The notes beneath the pieces are model-generated. The model made no database searches, had not been told where the DNA came from, and saw only the letters and a list, made by a program, of their open reading frames with translations. From Daphnia pulex (taxonomy: Eukaryota > Arthropoda > Branchiopoda > Diplostraca > Daphniidae): a stretch of DNA of 64,000 nucleotides. The stretch is taken from NCBI RefSeq assembly GCF_021134715.1, contig NC_060026.1:7307001-7371000 (forward strand), read 5' to 3'. Shown piece after piece: positions 27,217-40,400 of this stretch. How positions within the stretch are numbered: the stretch's first letter is position 1; each line of letters begins with the position of its first letter. The translations under genes were made by a program, and so were the position numbers.

Positions 27217-29100
27217 GTCTACTCCTAGCAATCACGTTTTCCTAATTAGAAAATGAGCACTTGGGAAAATCTTGTTACCTTTTTGGTTCCTTAAATGGGT
27301 GTTTTAAAAAACCTTCATACCTTTTGGGTTCTCAAATGGCAGATCGAAACTTTGCGACCGACTGTATGAGACCGCAACGTATTTGTTTGTATTATACAGA
27401 AATGTGAAAACAAATTCGTCTGGGTGTCGTTTTATAGTGCATGGAAAACTACAACTACCTACGCGCATTTTTAAGGAAAAACCGTGGAATTCAAAAAGGT
27501 TGGAGCAGAACCGGCAGAACTAAAATCCCTACTCTCTAGTTGGACTTGGACTTGGAACTCGCACTCAAAGGTAAGAAACAATAAAACGTGCCAAAAAAAG
27601 AGAGGAATCGCGATTGAAACTGCTAATTGCTAACTGCGATTCCTTGCTGCGCATCCGAGTTTTCCCGATAAACAGAATTCAAACTTGTTGTTGACTAAAA
27701 CAAAAAATCTTGGTGTGATACTTTCCGCCAGAGTTTTCCGCTATTAAAATTCTTTTGCGTTTTAAAAGTCGTTTTGCTTTTATTTTGTACAAAGAGAAAA
27801 ATACAAAATTAGTAAAAGTAGTTCCAGATTTTTTAAAATAATTGTAAACGTTAACAAATGTACAGCCAATAACGTCCAATTTTGGCAATTTAGTCCGCAT
27901 CGAAAGAAACGCCGTTTCATCAGAGATATTCGGCAGCAAAAAGCACTCAAAACCGTCTTGATATTATGATCACTACGAGCTGCTGTGAGCAACAAGTTTA
28001 CACAGTTTTTGCACCGAATGAGTTTTTGCAGTTTCATAACATGTAATTGCGGTTTAAAGTTTATTTAAAAGGTTGGCAAATGGAGTCCGAAGGAAGCAAC
28101 TCATTAAAGTTATTGTTTGTTTGTTTTCTTTTATTACTGATATTACTGATGCACATTATAGTCCATTAGGTTGTGAGTGTAAACGAGCAACCGAGAATAG
28201 ATAGCTGATCACGTGGAGACACACAGAAAAGATTTCTAAGCAGCTTTTACTTTTTTGCGACTATTTCAAACCGGTTATCAAGAAAGATTATTTACCACGA
28301 TGTAGGTTTTTAAGGTTACGATTAGAAGTGTGGTCGTAGGTCGTAGAGACAATAAAACGCATTACAAATTTAACATAGATATTTCTGATTGATTTATTCA
28401 ATACGGTAGTCCGCAGAGATGGGGTTTATATTTCGCTTCGAGAGAATTCACAAATGCAGAAAAAGTTGAATCACTCTACTGAAATTTTAAGAACCTCATA
28501 TAGTAACTTTTTCTAAAACGCGCTAAAATGAACGTAGGCAACTTAATTTGCGCGTTTATCACACTATATTTTACGTGCAAGAAAAACAAACTCTCAATTT
28601 CCAACTAGATACTTACTACCAAAAATAAGGAATTGCTGTAAAACGGAAATCTGTATTCAACTCGAGGTAAATTACGCATTTATAACAATTCAGAATTCCA
28701 CGTTTGTTCTCAAAGAAAGATTTATAGGTGTTTTTTACTTACCGTTCTAACAATGGGTTGTTAATGAATCAAATCTAAAAGATTTGCGCTTTCTAGTTAG
28801 TAATTTTGCGAGATTGTTTTCTTTGAACGCTGCCACACGTCGATTAGTCCCGTAACCCGAATCCAAATTGGGCTCAGTCAAACAACTGATGTAGTAATAA
28901 AAATGGGCTACAGATGGCGTTCCGATTTCCGATGTAACCATTTTTCTGATGCAGGATGCGGAGAAAAGAAATTGGTGTGAATTGTAAATGAATGCAGTAA
29001 AAGAAGAAAAAATAATGAAGGCAACCACAAAGATATTCGTGGCTCGTGAAGGAGAAAAAAATTTACCCCAGAGAATATTATCAGACATAGATAAGGTTAT
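27217..29100. other. Long non-coding spacer upstream of sds22
   Basis: This 1.9-kb AT-rich stretch includes the sds22 5' region and a possible decayed coding fragment at 27679-28037. A 113-codon minus frame at 28747-29088 with one hydrophobic stretch has no recognisable domain and is not called. Confidence 0.45.
27679..28037 (-). pseudogene. Decayed coding fragment, possibly transposase-derived
   Basis: Two overlapping minus-strand frames look protein-like in series: MKLQKLIRCKNCVNLLLTAA (from 28037), then after a frame change LLPNISDETAFLSMRTKLPK (from about 27945) to a stop at 27679. The KLxKxIRCKNCVxLL pattern weakly recalls the Cys-pair segment near the C-terminus of P-element/THAP-type transposases. 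Parent family is uncertain. Confidence 0.3.
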
Positions 29101-31492
29101 CGGGTAGGTAAGGCGCGAGAGTCAATCCCCCCTCCGTTAGTTATTTTTTTATAGAATAAAGAACAAACAATCGAAACGTCGTTGCATATAGGGGTTTAGT
29201 GATGTAAATATACAGCACGCCATTTTACGTCGTGTGGCGAGTTTCTCTTCCGAACGCGATCGTGTTGCGCGTGAGTCGGTGAACTTTAGACCTTGATCCT
29301 TTTAACGGTGAGTCATCCCCGGGCAAAAATAAAAAAGGAAAAAAGCACACGGGCTTGAGTTTTAATTACACATCCTCGAGGCTTGAAAACAAGTCTCACT
29401 CATTCCATGATTTAAGTATAAACATAAGTAGAAGAATTCTGAATAACTTGAAGAATAGTGTTATTCTATGTGTCTCTATTTTCATGTTGTGTCTTTTTTC
29501 TAAAATTTCTAAAAGATACATCGGTAATGGTAAAGTAAATTACATTTGGTTAGATTTCTTGTGTGTGCGATGTACTGGGGCAACTAAAATTTTGTTTTGT
29601 ACAGCTTTTTCCTGTAGATGGCTCTGGCTAGGTACTTGTTTATATATGGAATTGAGAAAAAAAAAATCCTTATAACACGAAAAATTGGAAGAAGGGAGGG
29701 GGGAGGGGAGGAAGGCTCATGAAAACGGGTGAGGGAGCCCAGCAACCATTTTGTCAATAATCCACCAATGGACAGCCACCTTTTTAGCTCCTCCCACCGT
29801 TGGTGTGTGTGTGCCTGGCGTAGCCAACCGATCGTCGATACTTGTTTTTAAAAAGGGAAGGGGACCGAAAAGAAAAAAAAAATAAATTTTAAAACCCATG
29901 GGAGAAGACAAAAAACTTTTGACTTGCTGTTGTTTCCTTTTGTGTTTTGTTTTAAATCCCTCTGGTGAGCAATCTCAAAAACTTAGGTTAAACATTGCTC
30001 ACCTGTTTTTTGGGTCAACATTATTTTTCATTTCATTTTCAGGCTATATACTATATAAAGGTTAATTTAATTGCAATTAGTACTACGTTCTAGGCGTTCA
30101 AGTTCAAAGTAAATTTAAATGCAAGGCAGGGGCTGAACAGTACGCGGCCGTAAATTGGATTTGATTTATCAAGTATATCAATGGAAATCCAGCTTGGCCG
30201 TCCCCCTCCCCCTCGAAAAATGGAGGCCTGAGTACTCTCCATAGGAAACAACACACACACACACAGGACACACACACAATAGGCGCTGTTGCTAAGCGCC
30301 TAAAGGCTGGGTGGGAAAGAAAGAAGGGGAAGAAGACGACGCCATCTTGCTTTTTTTGATTTGCTGCAGTATTTCATCTTTCGCAACAATATGTCCACGA
30401 GATGGTGAGAAAAGATTTCTGTAACCATCCTTCCGATCCGAAAATAGTGGGCCACCATACACCTATTCCTGCTGGGGTTTAATGTTAATCCGAATCGTTT
30501 TGTGTTGTAGATGTGATGGGCATATCCTTTTTTTTCTCTTTCATCTTTCAGTTTGTACACTCGAGTGCATTTCATACCTGCGGTATGGAGGAAAAACTCA
30601 ATTTTATGCTCATTTCGTCAGAGAATGTTTTTCCTTTTCGTCTCTAGTCCAAGTCAAACATTCGCAATAATATCCACCCCAAATGTTTTTTTAAAGAAAA
30701 CTTTAAATCCAATCTCTCCACCCACCCCAGAAAAAAATGGGGTGTACACACTCTTCGGCGAAACGACTTTTTTAAAAAAATAAATGACGTTTTTCCGTTC
30801 GGAGGTAGAATGAATTCAAAAATACCGAGATGAAGTTTTCTTTGGAAAAAGTAGACATTTTAATAGAAATAGAGAAAATCCATTTTCCAAAAATTTTTTA
30901 AAGAAAAGATCGAAACGTGCGTAAGCAAAGACGGTTCGGGAATCACTGACGCTCCGGAGGTCTGTAAAATGGTATGGACGCCTGGACGGGGCCGGGGACG
31001 GCGTTATGGGGAGCCCAGTCAGCCGCTAGGCGACGCTAGTGGCGCTGTAGTTTTACCCCTCCCTGGTTTTCTTCGAGAGGCGGCTAGTGCCGATGGTAAG
31101 GCCAGTATACTCTCGCGTCTCTTGGAGATCGGTTTCTGATCAAGTTTCTCGTGCAACACATTGTCGGGAAAATTAAAACGTCGGGAAAAATTATCTATTC
31201 ACCGTACGCCGTATTTCCACGACAATATTCAGTTGCTCTCTATTTGTGTGTGTGTCAGTGAATATTGTGATGATGGCCCTGTTTCAATACTGAAGAGAAA
31301 ACGTCGTGGATCAAGCTCTCTCTCCTGCAGTCCCAAACGGCCTCGTTGTGTCGACAGCAACGATTTTTTTTTCCTTTTTTTTACGTCTCATTTGTTCAAT
31401 TCAACGACACTGAAAATTTGATGAATTGAAACGCCCAACTAACCGACCAAACACAAAGATTATAATGAGGATACTCCGCCGTTTTGTGCAAA
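29101..31492 (+). promoter_or_regulatory. Putative spen upstream/5' UTR region
   Basis: A candidate first non-coding exon ends at the donor CGGTGAGTC near 29309, after a GC-rich stretch (TTTTACGTCGTGTGGCGAG). G/A-rich (29690-29720), C-rich (30200) and (CA)n (30250-30280) tracts follow. A second GC-rich patch lies at 30950-31130 (GACGCTAGTGGCGCTG). Which patch is the real start was not decidable. No coding gene was seen. Confidence 0.4.
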
Positions 31493-34400
31493 ATGGTCAG
31501 AGAGACGCGACATCTTTGGGTGGGTAACCTACCAGACAACGTCAGAGAGGAACGAATTCGTGAACATTTCCAAAGGTAGGCAGCCATGTTTTTTTTTTGT
31601 ACCTAAAATTTTTTTCACAAGATTCATGTAGAAAAGTAGGAATCAAGTGTGTGTGTGTGTGTTATTTTGCGCCGAAGCTTCCTTTCTTGACGAACGGCCA
31701 TTGACGACCCCCTCCCTTTTCCTCCCTCATTTCCCCTTGGACTTGTCCTCTACAGACCCCTTTTTCCTCCCCACTCACCCAACTCCCCCTCCACCTCCTT
31801 TTATTTTCTTTGTGTGTTCTCTCTTCTCTCTCTCTCTTTTTTTATGCTTCCTTCCATTCTTGGGTTTCTCTCCCCATCATCAGATCTCTCTCATTCTCCG
31901 ACTGTACACACGCGCGCGGTGGGGGCAACGGCTGCCTTCTCCAACACAATCATGGCGGACACAAACGATCGTTTCAACCAAGAGCGTCTCGACGTTTTTT
32001 CTCTTTTCCTTCTTCATCAAAACCTTCTTCTTTCTTTCTTTTTGCCTTCTTTTGCGGTCAAGCAACTCTTGCCGAGTCGTGTAGGATGGAATTTCAGCGT
32101 GCGTTAATACATTTCCAGGTGTTTTCTTCGACTCGAGTCAACTCTGAATCTTTTTCGATCGAATTGAAAATGAGCTACCCAAAGACCAAAACAGAATGAA
32201 TGTCCCAACAACGATGGCGTCTTTTTTTTCCCTCTCTCTTTTCCCTCTCTCTTTTCCCCATCTCTTTTCCAATTTTTGTTCGTCTTCGTCTCCTTTTTAT
32301 CCGTCTCTTTCATGCCCTTTCGTCCGTGATCAATGGGGGGTGGGGGACGTGTTACCTGGCGCAGCCAACCGATCGTCTATACACAGTATAGGGTCCGTCT
32401 CATTCTTTTGCCCGTCACGCCACTTCTGCGGTTTTTTCTCCTCTTCTTCTTCTTCTTTGCCTGGGGCTTTTTCCCCCAAGTTTCATCACATACACAACCG
32501 AAAAAGAATCCACCTTTTTCTTTTCTGTCTGGTAGAATTCCATGTGTAATAATGATTCTTTACATTCTGGATGGGTGGAGTTGTCGTACACTACGCCGAA
32601 TGCGCGTCGTCGTCGTCGTGTGATTCACCTCCATCGAACATTTATTGATTTCCATGGCCATCTCTTATTTTCTCAGTAGATACGCGGAATATATGACCTT
32701 CACTATGGTGGTTGTAGGTACTAGTAGTAGTAGAGGGAATAGTGGTAGGTTTTGAGAGTTATGACGTCAATATTCAACAAGTTTTCACAAACACACTGCC
32801 ATCTGGTGCCGTTTTTCTTTTTTTTATTGTTAAATTCCTGTGTGTGCTGCTTCTTCTTGTCTTAATTATTAATTATTATTATTTCCCTTTTTCTCTAGAT
32901 ATGGTCGCGTGCAAAGTGTCAAACTTCTGGCCAGGAGTTCCAGCAAAGATGAAGAGGTCGGCAGTGGTAGTGTCAGTACGGGCTATTGTGCCGCAGTGGC
33001 GTTCATGGACATTAAATCGGCGGCCAAAGCACATGCCTCGGAGAACAGTCTCGACGATCGATGCCTGGTGACAGATTACTATGAACCATTACTGGGCGAT
33101 CAGGGACGCACGCCCGGCAGTACTACAACCGCTGGATTAGGGTCGTCAAATACACCCAGCGGTAGTGGCGGTGGTGGTGGTGGTGGCGGCGGAAGTGTGG
33201 GCCGATCGTCGCATTTGATCAACAACAACAGCAGTGGAGGAGGAGGAGGAGGAAGTGGTGGTGGTGGTGGCTACGACCGGCCATCTAGTCATTACTTTGA
33301 ACGGCGCAGCGATCCGGACGGGTCCGGAGCATTCCTCCGCCGACAAGGGCCGGTCAACCATCATTATCGAGATCGGCCCTATCGGAACAGTAACGGACCA
33401 TTTGTGCGGGATACTGGTGGCGAAAGAAATTCTGGCCACTTTCGATCCGGCACTGGATCGGCCGGCGGTCCATCCCCTGGCAGCTGGAATTCATACGAGC
33501 CAGCTGGACCACCTTCAAGTCGTTATCCGCCGCCCGACTACGGCGGAGGTATGGACGAACGGTCGGAACGCATGTCACAAGCCGACCTGCTGCCCAGCAC
33601 GCCTACCACTGGGAAAAGGACAGCTCCGACTCCTGCTGGACTCTCTTCCACCACTAACAACACCACCTCCTCCTCTTCAAGTGTCAACAATACACCCCTC
33701 TCGGCCCGCAAGAGGAAATCCAGGTAGATATATTTATCCATCGATTGTTGCCATGGTCTGGCTGGCGTCAGTGGTGGGGGTTACCTTGGTGACCGGTTTG
33801 TTGCGGCAGATGGATTCAATTTCGATTGTTTTTATTTTTTCCCCCTAGTCGATCTCCTAGCCGATCCAGATCCAGGTCGGATTCGAGGACACCGCCCAGC
33901 AGTAGTAGAAGTCGTTCCAGATCACATTCTCCGGCTTCATCTGCTTCTGTTCCATCACGATCCAGATCGAGATCGACGTCGGGTTCTCGACTTCGATCAA
34001 GGACTTTATCGCCTGGTGGATCCAGCTCGCGTTCCAGTAGCCCTCAGTCGGCTACCAGTCGGACTAACAAAACACCCCGTTCCGCCCAGTCGTCGAGTTC
34101 ACCGCGTAGTCGTAGTTCGCGATCGTCCCAAGGATCGTCGCGATCCCCCGGCTGGTTATCCTCATCAGCTGGCCCACGGAATTCACGCTCATCCCGTCAC
34201 CGCTTGTCGGGTGGTGGTGGTTCGACGGCCCTCAACACATCATCTCCAGCTGGGCAACTCTGCCATTCGGCCGGATCAACAGGCTCTGGTGATGGTGACC
34301 GTAGGCCCTTGGCCATTTGTGTCCGTAATTTGCCCTTGAGGTCATCTGACACTAGCCTCAAAGACGGCCTGTTCCATGAGTACAAGAAACACGGCAAAGT

Positions 34401-37400
34401 GGTGACAGTGAAAGTGGCAGGCCAGGGTTCCGATCGTGTGGCCATTGTTCGATTTAAAAAGGCTGAAGACGTCGACAAGGCACTCGAAGTGTCTCGTGAC
34501 AAACTCTTTTTCGGATGTAAAATCGAAGTGACTCCCTGGGATTCTGGACTTGATTTGGATGACAATGAATTTCGACCGCTGGAAGCCGATTTGGATGAGT
34601 ACCACCCGAAAGCTACGCGAACACTGTTCATTGGCAATTTGGAAAAGGATGTGACAGCCGCTGAACTAAGAGCCTCTTTTGAAACATTCGGACCCATCAT
34701 CGAGATTGACATTAAAAAGCAGAGCCAAGGCTCTTCGTCCGGTGCTAGTGGTGGTACAGCTGGTGGAACAGTGACCACGACTAGCAGTGGTAGTGGCGGT
34801 GGTGGTGGTAGTGGCGGTGGTAGTGGCAGTGGCAGTGGTGGAGCAGTTGGCAATTCCACGTCGTCATCCTCTTCGTCCTCGTCAGCCGCGAATAATAATA
34901 ATAACAACAACAACAACAACGCCTACGCATTTTGCCAGTATGCCGACATAGCGTCTGTAGTGCGGGCAATGAGGCATTTAGACGGTGAACAAGTGGGCAA
35001 CACCCGGGTCAAGTTGGGTTTTGGCAAATCTATGCCAACCAATTGTGTCTGGTTGCACGGAGTTGCTGAATCGGTGGCCGAAAAGTTCCTGGCGAGACAC
35101 ATGAGCCGATTTGGTCATGTTTCTTACGCGGCCATCGACAGAGAGAGGTTCAACGGTCTCGTGTTTTACGATCAGGTCAGTTGTGCACAGGCTGCCGTCC
35201 AGGAATTGAGAGGTCGCGCACTAGCTGGACGTAAACTTCAGGTGGATTTCGCTTCTCGTGAATGCCAAGCTCACTTTTTCGAACTGGTCGAACGTGAACC
35301 GAGAAGCAACAGCAGCAGTTCAGCGGCAGCAGCTGCATTGGCCGTGTCTTCGGCTATCCAGCACAGATTACCGTCTGCCACCACTCCATCTTCATCTGGA
35401 CGCACAGTCCGAACTCCCTCTTGTAGTAGCCGTTCATCAACACATTCAAAAGAACGGACCGGCTCCTCTAGTTCCAGGTAAATATATATATATTTCTCTT
35501 TCTGCTCTTCTTGTCGATTCGTTCATGTCAGTTAGTAGAAAGGCAAGAGTGATGCTTTTTTAAAAGATAAAAACAAATGCTATATTAATAGATGATCCAT
35601 TTATTTAACATTAACCATATTATTCTGAAATTTAGGTCGCGTCATGGCGGTAATTTGAGTCGGGACGAATCCCTTGAACGCGATGCCGAAATGAAAGACC
35701 TGACGGGCGAACGCGACACAGATCTCATCAGCGCCCGTCGCTGTTCTCGGTCGCCTTCACCATGTGAAAAGGCCATCCATCGGCACCCTTCCGTCGAACC
35801 GGATGTTGCTTCGTCCGGATCGCCCTACACCTTATTGGAACGTGAACGAACTCGTCGTTATGGTAGTGGAGGAAGTAGTAGCAGCAGTGGATTAAGCATG
35901 GATACGGGGAGCGCTACAGCCTTACCAACGGCAAACGGATCCGATGTTTTCACTCGCATCCGCGATTTGAGCGAAGAGCGAGTCGACGGTGTTGCCAGTA
36001 GTTCCGGCGAGGATGAGGAAGACGAAGAAGAAGAAGAGGAACAACAAGTTTCGGATGTCGAATCCAGGTTAGTTGCCACCACCAAGTCGGCCTCATCTGC
36101 TTCTAAGAAATCAAAGAAAAAGAAATCAAAATTGAGTGGAAGTAGCGACAGTGGCGTCAGTGATGTTAGCACCAACGAGCCCCTCCCGTCCAGCATTCAG
36201 CAGGCATCGTCTCTTCTTGTCGGCCATACGTCCAGTTCATCCGGTGGCTCATCGGCCTTGTCGACAGTTTGTATGACATCACAAACACCCAAACTATTGC
36301 AACCGTTGAGCCGGCCAAGTCGGAGAGTGTCGCGACTTTCAACGGATAGTTCAGGTGATGGAACGGCCAATGCGACAACGACCAAACATTCCCTGCCGCG
36401 CATCATTCCTTGGGAGGTGGAGACACCTTCGTCGCGCAAGAGCCGGCAGCAGGAACAAGGTTGTAGCCGGCCCGGAACCCCACTCTGCGATGAAAACGAC
36501 GAACCACCAACAGATCCTCGAAAGGAACGACCAGTTCGCGTTGCTCTTGAGCGTCCCATGACGTTACCTTTACCTCGGTTTGGTTTGGAACTCAACCTGT
36601 CCGGCTGCCGTGTCAACTCCTGCAAAACAGCATCGTTATCTTGTTCCTCATCGGCTTCTGCTTCTGGGACGCCATCTTCGTCGGATGGAACGTTCCGTAT
36701 ACCGCACCCGCACGGCACCTCAGTCAGTCCGTCGCGGGGCGCCGCCGTCCCTGGTTCACCTCGAGGTGGAGCCCCTGAATCCGCCCAACAGCAGCAGCAG
36801 TTGGACTCATCATCCGATTCTGAATGTTCTTCCGGCTCTTCTCCAAGAGCGTCACTGAGTACGACGGCCGTTAGTCTTGCGGAGCAATTAAGGCAATGGG
36901 AACAACGATATGAACAATGGTCCAGCCGTTCAGCTCATTCGTCTGGTGAAGGTCCTGTTGTCGGTCCACCTACTACCCCAACGGCCCAGCCGGTGACCAC
37001 AGTAGCCACTGTGTCTGTAGCGGCCGCTCCGATAACGGCAGCGGAACGGTATCGAACTCGTAAAGCCCGTCCAATGAGCCTGGAGGAGCTAAAATCGCAG
37101 GAACCTTCGGATATTGTCCGTTGCTTGCTGGCCAAGCATTCGGTCTTTGATGAGGATCTCAAGCGATTGGAGAGCAGTGGTCGAGAGACGACCGCAACGA
37201 CACCAACAGTGGCCAGTCCAGCAGTGAACAAAGAGAAGAAATTGAGTCCAGTAGTCAATCACGTTTCCGTCCCAGCGTCACCCACCATCATCACCAACAT
37301 CTCCTCTAGCAACAGTCAGGCTGCTGCAAAGTTGTTTCCACCCGTCACGCCTCCACCTCCACCGGCCATTGAAGTCATCAAATCACCGGCCGAACCGTCG

Positions 37401-40400
37401 CCCAGGACTCCATCTCCATTACCACCACCTCCTTTGCCGAAAGAGTCGCCACCCCCTAGTCCGTCGCCTCCACCTCCGCCAGTGGCCAAAGAAGAAGAAT
37501 TTGCCGATCCAGTTGAACCCATGGATGAAGATTTGATGGATGAAACGGACGGCAGTTTGGTGATTGCCACTGAGGAAGAAGTGCCGGAAAAAGAGGAAAT
37601 TCGGGAGCCAGTAAATCTCCTTCCTCCACCTCCGCCACCACCTCCTCCTCCTCCGCCACCTCCTACAGAACCAGTGGAAGTGAAAGAACCGTCTCATCCA
37701 CCTCCGCCCGAACCTGCGCCAGTCGAAACACCCGTGGTTGAGACTCCACAGAAACCATCGCGGAGTAGCAAACATCCGGAATCTTCGTCCAAGTCTTCGT
37801 CATCCCGTGATGTGAAATCGAGTGAACGGTCGAGGCATTCTTCCAGTTCGTCACATCGCAAGGAGAAATCAAGTTCCTCTTCATCATCATCGTCGTCTTC
37901 GTCCACTTCCTCTTCCAAAGATTCCGCTGGAAATAAACCCCAAGAGATTAAAACCGAACCAACAACGATTGATCCAGCATTGGCTCGTTGGAAATCTCGT
38001 GAATCAAGTGAACAACAGGCGACGACGCCAACTTCCAACGATGCTGCCAAGCGTCGTCGAAGTGTTGATGCTGGAACACCGTCTAGCAAGCGGGTCAAAT
38101 CGGAGAAACTTGGCGAGACTCGAGAGAAGGATAAGAGTAGCAAAACGTACGATAAAGAGAACAAAGAGACACCCAAAAGTTCCAAATCGGAGAGTGGTCG
38201 TCGTGAAGTCTCTAAATCGCATTGCTCTTCTACGCCGTCCCTGAGCAAGAAATCCAAACCAGAGTTGGACTTGACCAGTTTGAAACCATGCAAAATGGAA
38301 ACGGAGAAGAAGCCGTCGCGCGACGATTCGGACAAGAAAAGCAACAAATCCAGCAGTGGCAAAAAGGATAAAAAGGATAAAGAACGTGACAAGGATCGTA
38401 GCAGAAGACGAGAAGAAGAGCGCGAACGTGAAAAGCGAAAAGAAGAAGAACGTGAAAAACGGAAGGAGGAAGAACGGGAGAAAAAGAGAGAGGAGGAGAT
38501 TAAATTGAAGGAATACAAGGCAAAACATCAGGTGAATATCTTTTTCTCTTCCCAAATTCATAGGTTTTAATCGTGTTTTATTAATTATTATTTCTTTTGC
38601 AGTCTCCGGCCAGTGCCTCTTCATCTCATCGCCGTAGGAGTGAAGGAGAGCGCATTAAATCTTCTTCGAAAACTGAACATTCATCTCGCAAACCGGCAAT
38701 CCAGCCACCTCGACAGAGCTTGCCCAGTCGGAAGAAATCGCACTCGGATAGCGATAGCAGCAGCAGTAGCAGTAGCAACAGCAGCGTTGGTGGTGGTGGT
38801 GGTGGCCGGCACAGTGACGATGAAAATCATACGTCGGTGGTTCGTAGCGGAAGCAAAGCTAGCAGTGATGACGATTCCGATTCGAATCATTCCAACGACC
38901 AGGAAAAAGCAGACCGTGAGCTGGCCGAATTTTTGCAAAATGAGCCCACCTATTTCTCAATGTACGACAAAGTGAAGGCTCGTTCGCTGAAACTTCAACA
39001 ACAAAAGCGCCAGGAAGAAGAACGGAAAACGGTGCAACAGCAACAGCAGGACAAATTCTGTGCCCTCCGCCAAGCTCGTTTAGCTGGCGGATCCGCACCC
39101 ACAAGCAAAAGGGACAAGGATGGAAAGAAGAATGTCTGGGATTCGTCTGACTCCGATTCAGATGGTCCCGTCCGTTCAAATCGTCCGAGGCCTGTGGCTA
39201 CAGCGTCACTTTTATCCAACTCCGTCAAATTGTCCTCTTCGTCGTCGGAAGATTCTGAGCCCATCGCGCCTCCAAGTAAATTTAAGGATTTCTTGTTTGA
39301 TCAGCCGGACCCCAAATCTGTGAAATCGCGTACACATCCGCCTCCACCGACACCGTCCAGTCACAAATCCAAGCCTTTACTCTCTTCATCTGATTCCGAT
39401 AGTGAACCTGAGGTTAAGCCAACGCCCAAACCCAAAGTTCGTGCCGAGCCAACAGCTGCGGTTACCAAGCGACGACCAAGTATTCCAGAAATCACACAGT
39501 CAAAAACCACTCCCGTCGAGACCAAGAAAACGGTCGATCGCTCAAATTCTTTGCCCGTCAAAAAGAGCAAAAAAGAATCGTCCACCAAGTTACATCACTC
39601 GAATTCAACATCCGGCAAACTCAGCAGCAGAGGCGAAGAAAAAATGGAAAATATTTTCGGTCCACTCTCGGACGATTCGGATGACCAGCAACGGATAGCT
39701 CGTGCTCCACCAGCTGTAGCAACAGCAACCCCAACCAATCCGAGATTGCAAGTTTCTATCGTCTACAGTTCGGATTCGGATAGTGGCCGAGTACCACCCG
39801 CCCCCAAGCAGGAAAGTTTACCTTCTCCACCATTGACTGACAAAACTGACAAGAATAGCGATCGGCAACGTAAGAAGAAATCGAAAGAGTCGCGTACCAG
39901 AGATCGCAAGAAATCTGGATCCAAGGAGTCTGGTACAACAGAGACGCCCAATCATCATCACAAAAGCCGTCCGGTTGTTGAAGCCGTCAAAGAGCAGCAG
40001 CAAAGTGACGGTGAGGAGTTGCAAGAAGCCGGTCGGGCTCTCGAATCGAAATTGATGGAAGATTCTTTGATTGCCATTGCTCACCTTGCTCAGAAAGAGA
40101 AAGATAAGAAAGAGGCGGAATTGAAGGTTGTAGCAGCCCAGACGGCCGTAGTTGTTGATCAGCACAAAAAGAAAAAGAAGAAGAGCAAGAAGAATCATCG
40201 TGAAGATGGGCCACCACTACCAGCTCCACCACCACCTCCGGTGACGATCAAAACAGAATTGGGTCTTGAATTGCCATCCACTGTCATGACAATGATCAAA
40301 ACAGAACCGAATGATGTTGTTTGTCCAGCTCCGATTGCTTCTTCTTCGCCACGAGTCAAACAAGTGACGGAAGTTGTTCATCCACCTGAGCATCCGTCTG

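Noticed and set aside
28747-29088. 113-codon minus-strand frame with a hydrophobic stretch
   Set aside because: No recognisable family or promoter; composition is typical of AT-rich chance frames.
31647-32199. Frames of up to 145 codons inside the first spen intron
   Set aside because: Driven by CT-rich microsatellite DNA giving Ser/Leu/Phe/Pro runs; the spen RRM1 splice skips this region cleanly.
34197-34919. 240-codon minus-strand frame
   Set aside because: Antisense shadow of the spen RRM2/RRM3 exon with poly-Leu/Pro from repeat codons.
37694-38518. 274-codon minus-strand frame
   Set aside because: Antisense of the charged spen exon 4; Ser/Leu/Arg-rich shadow.
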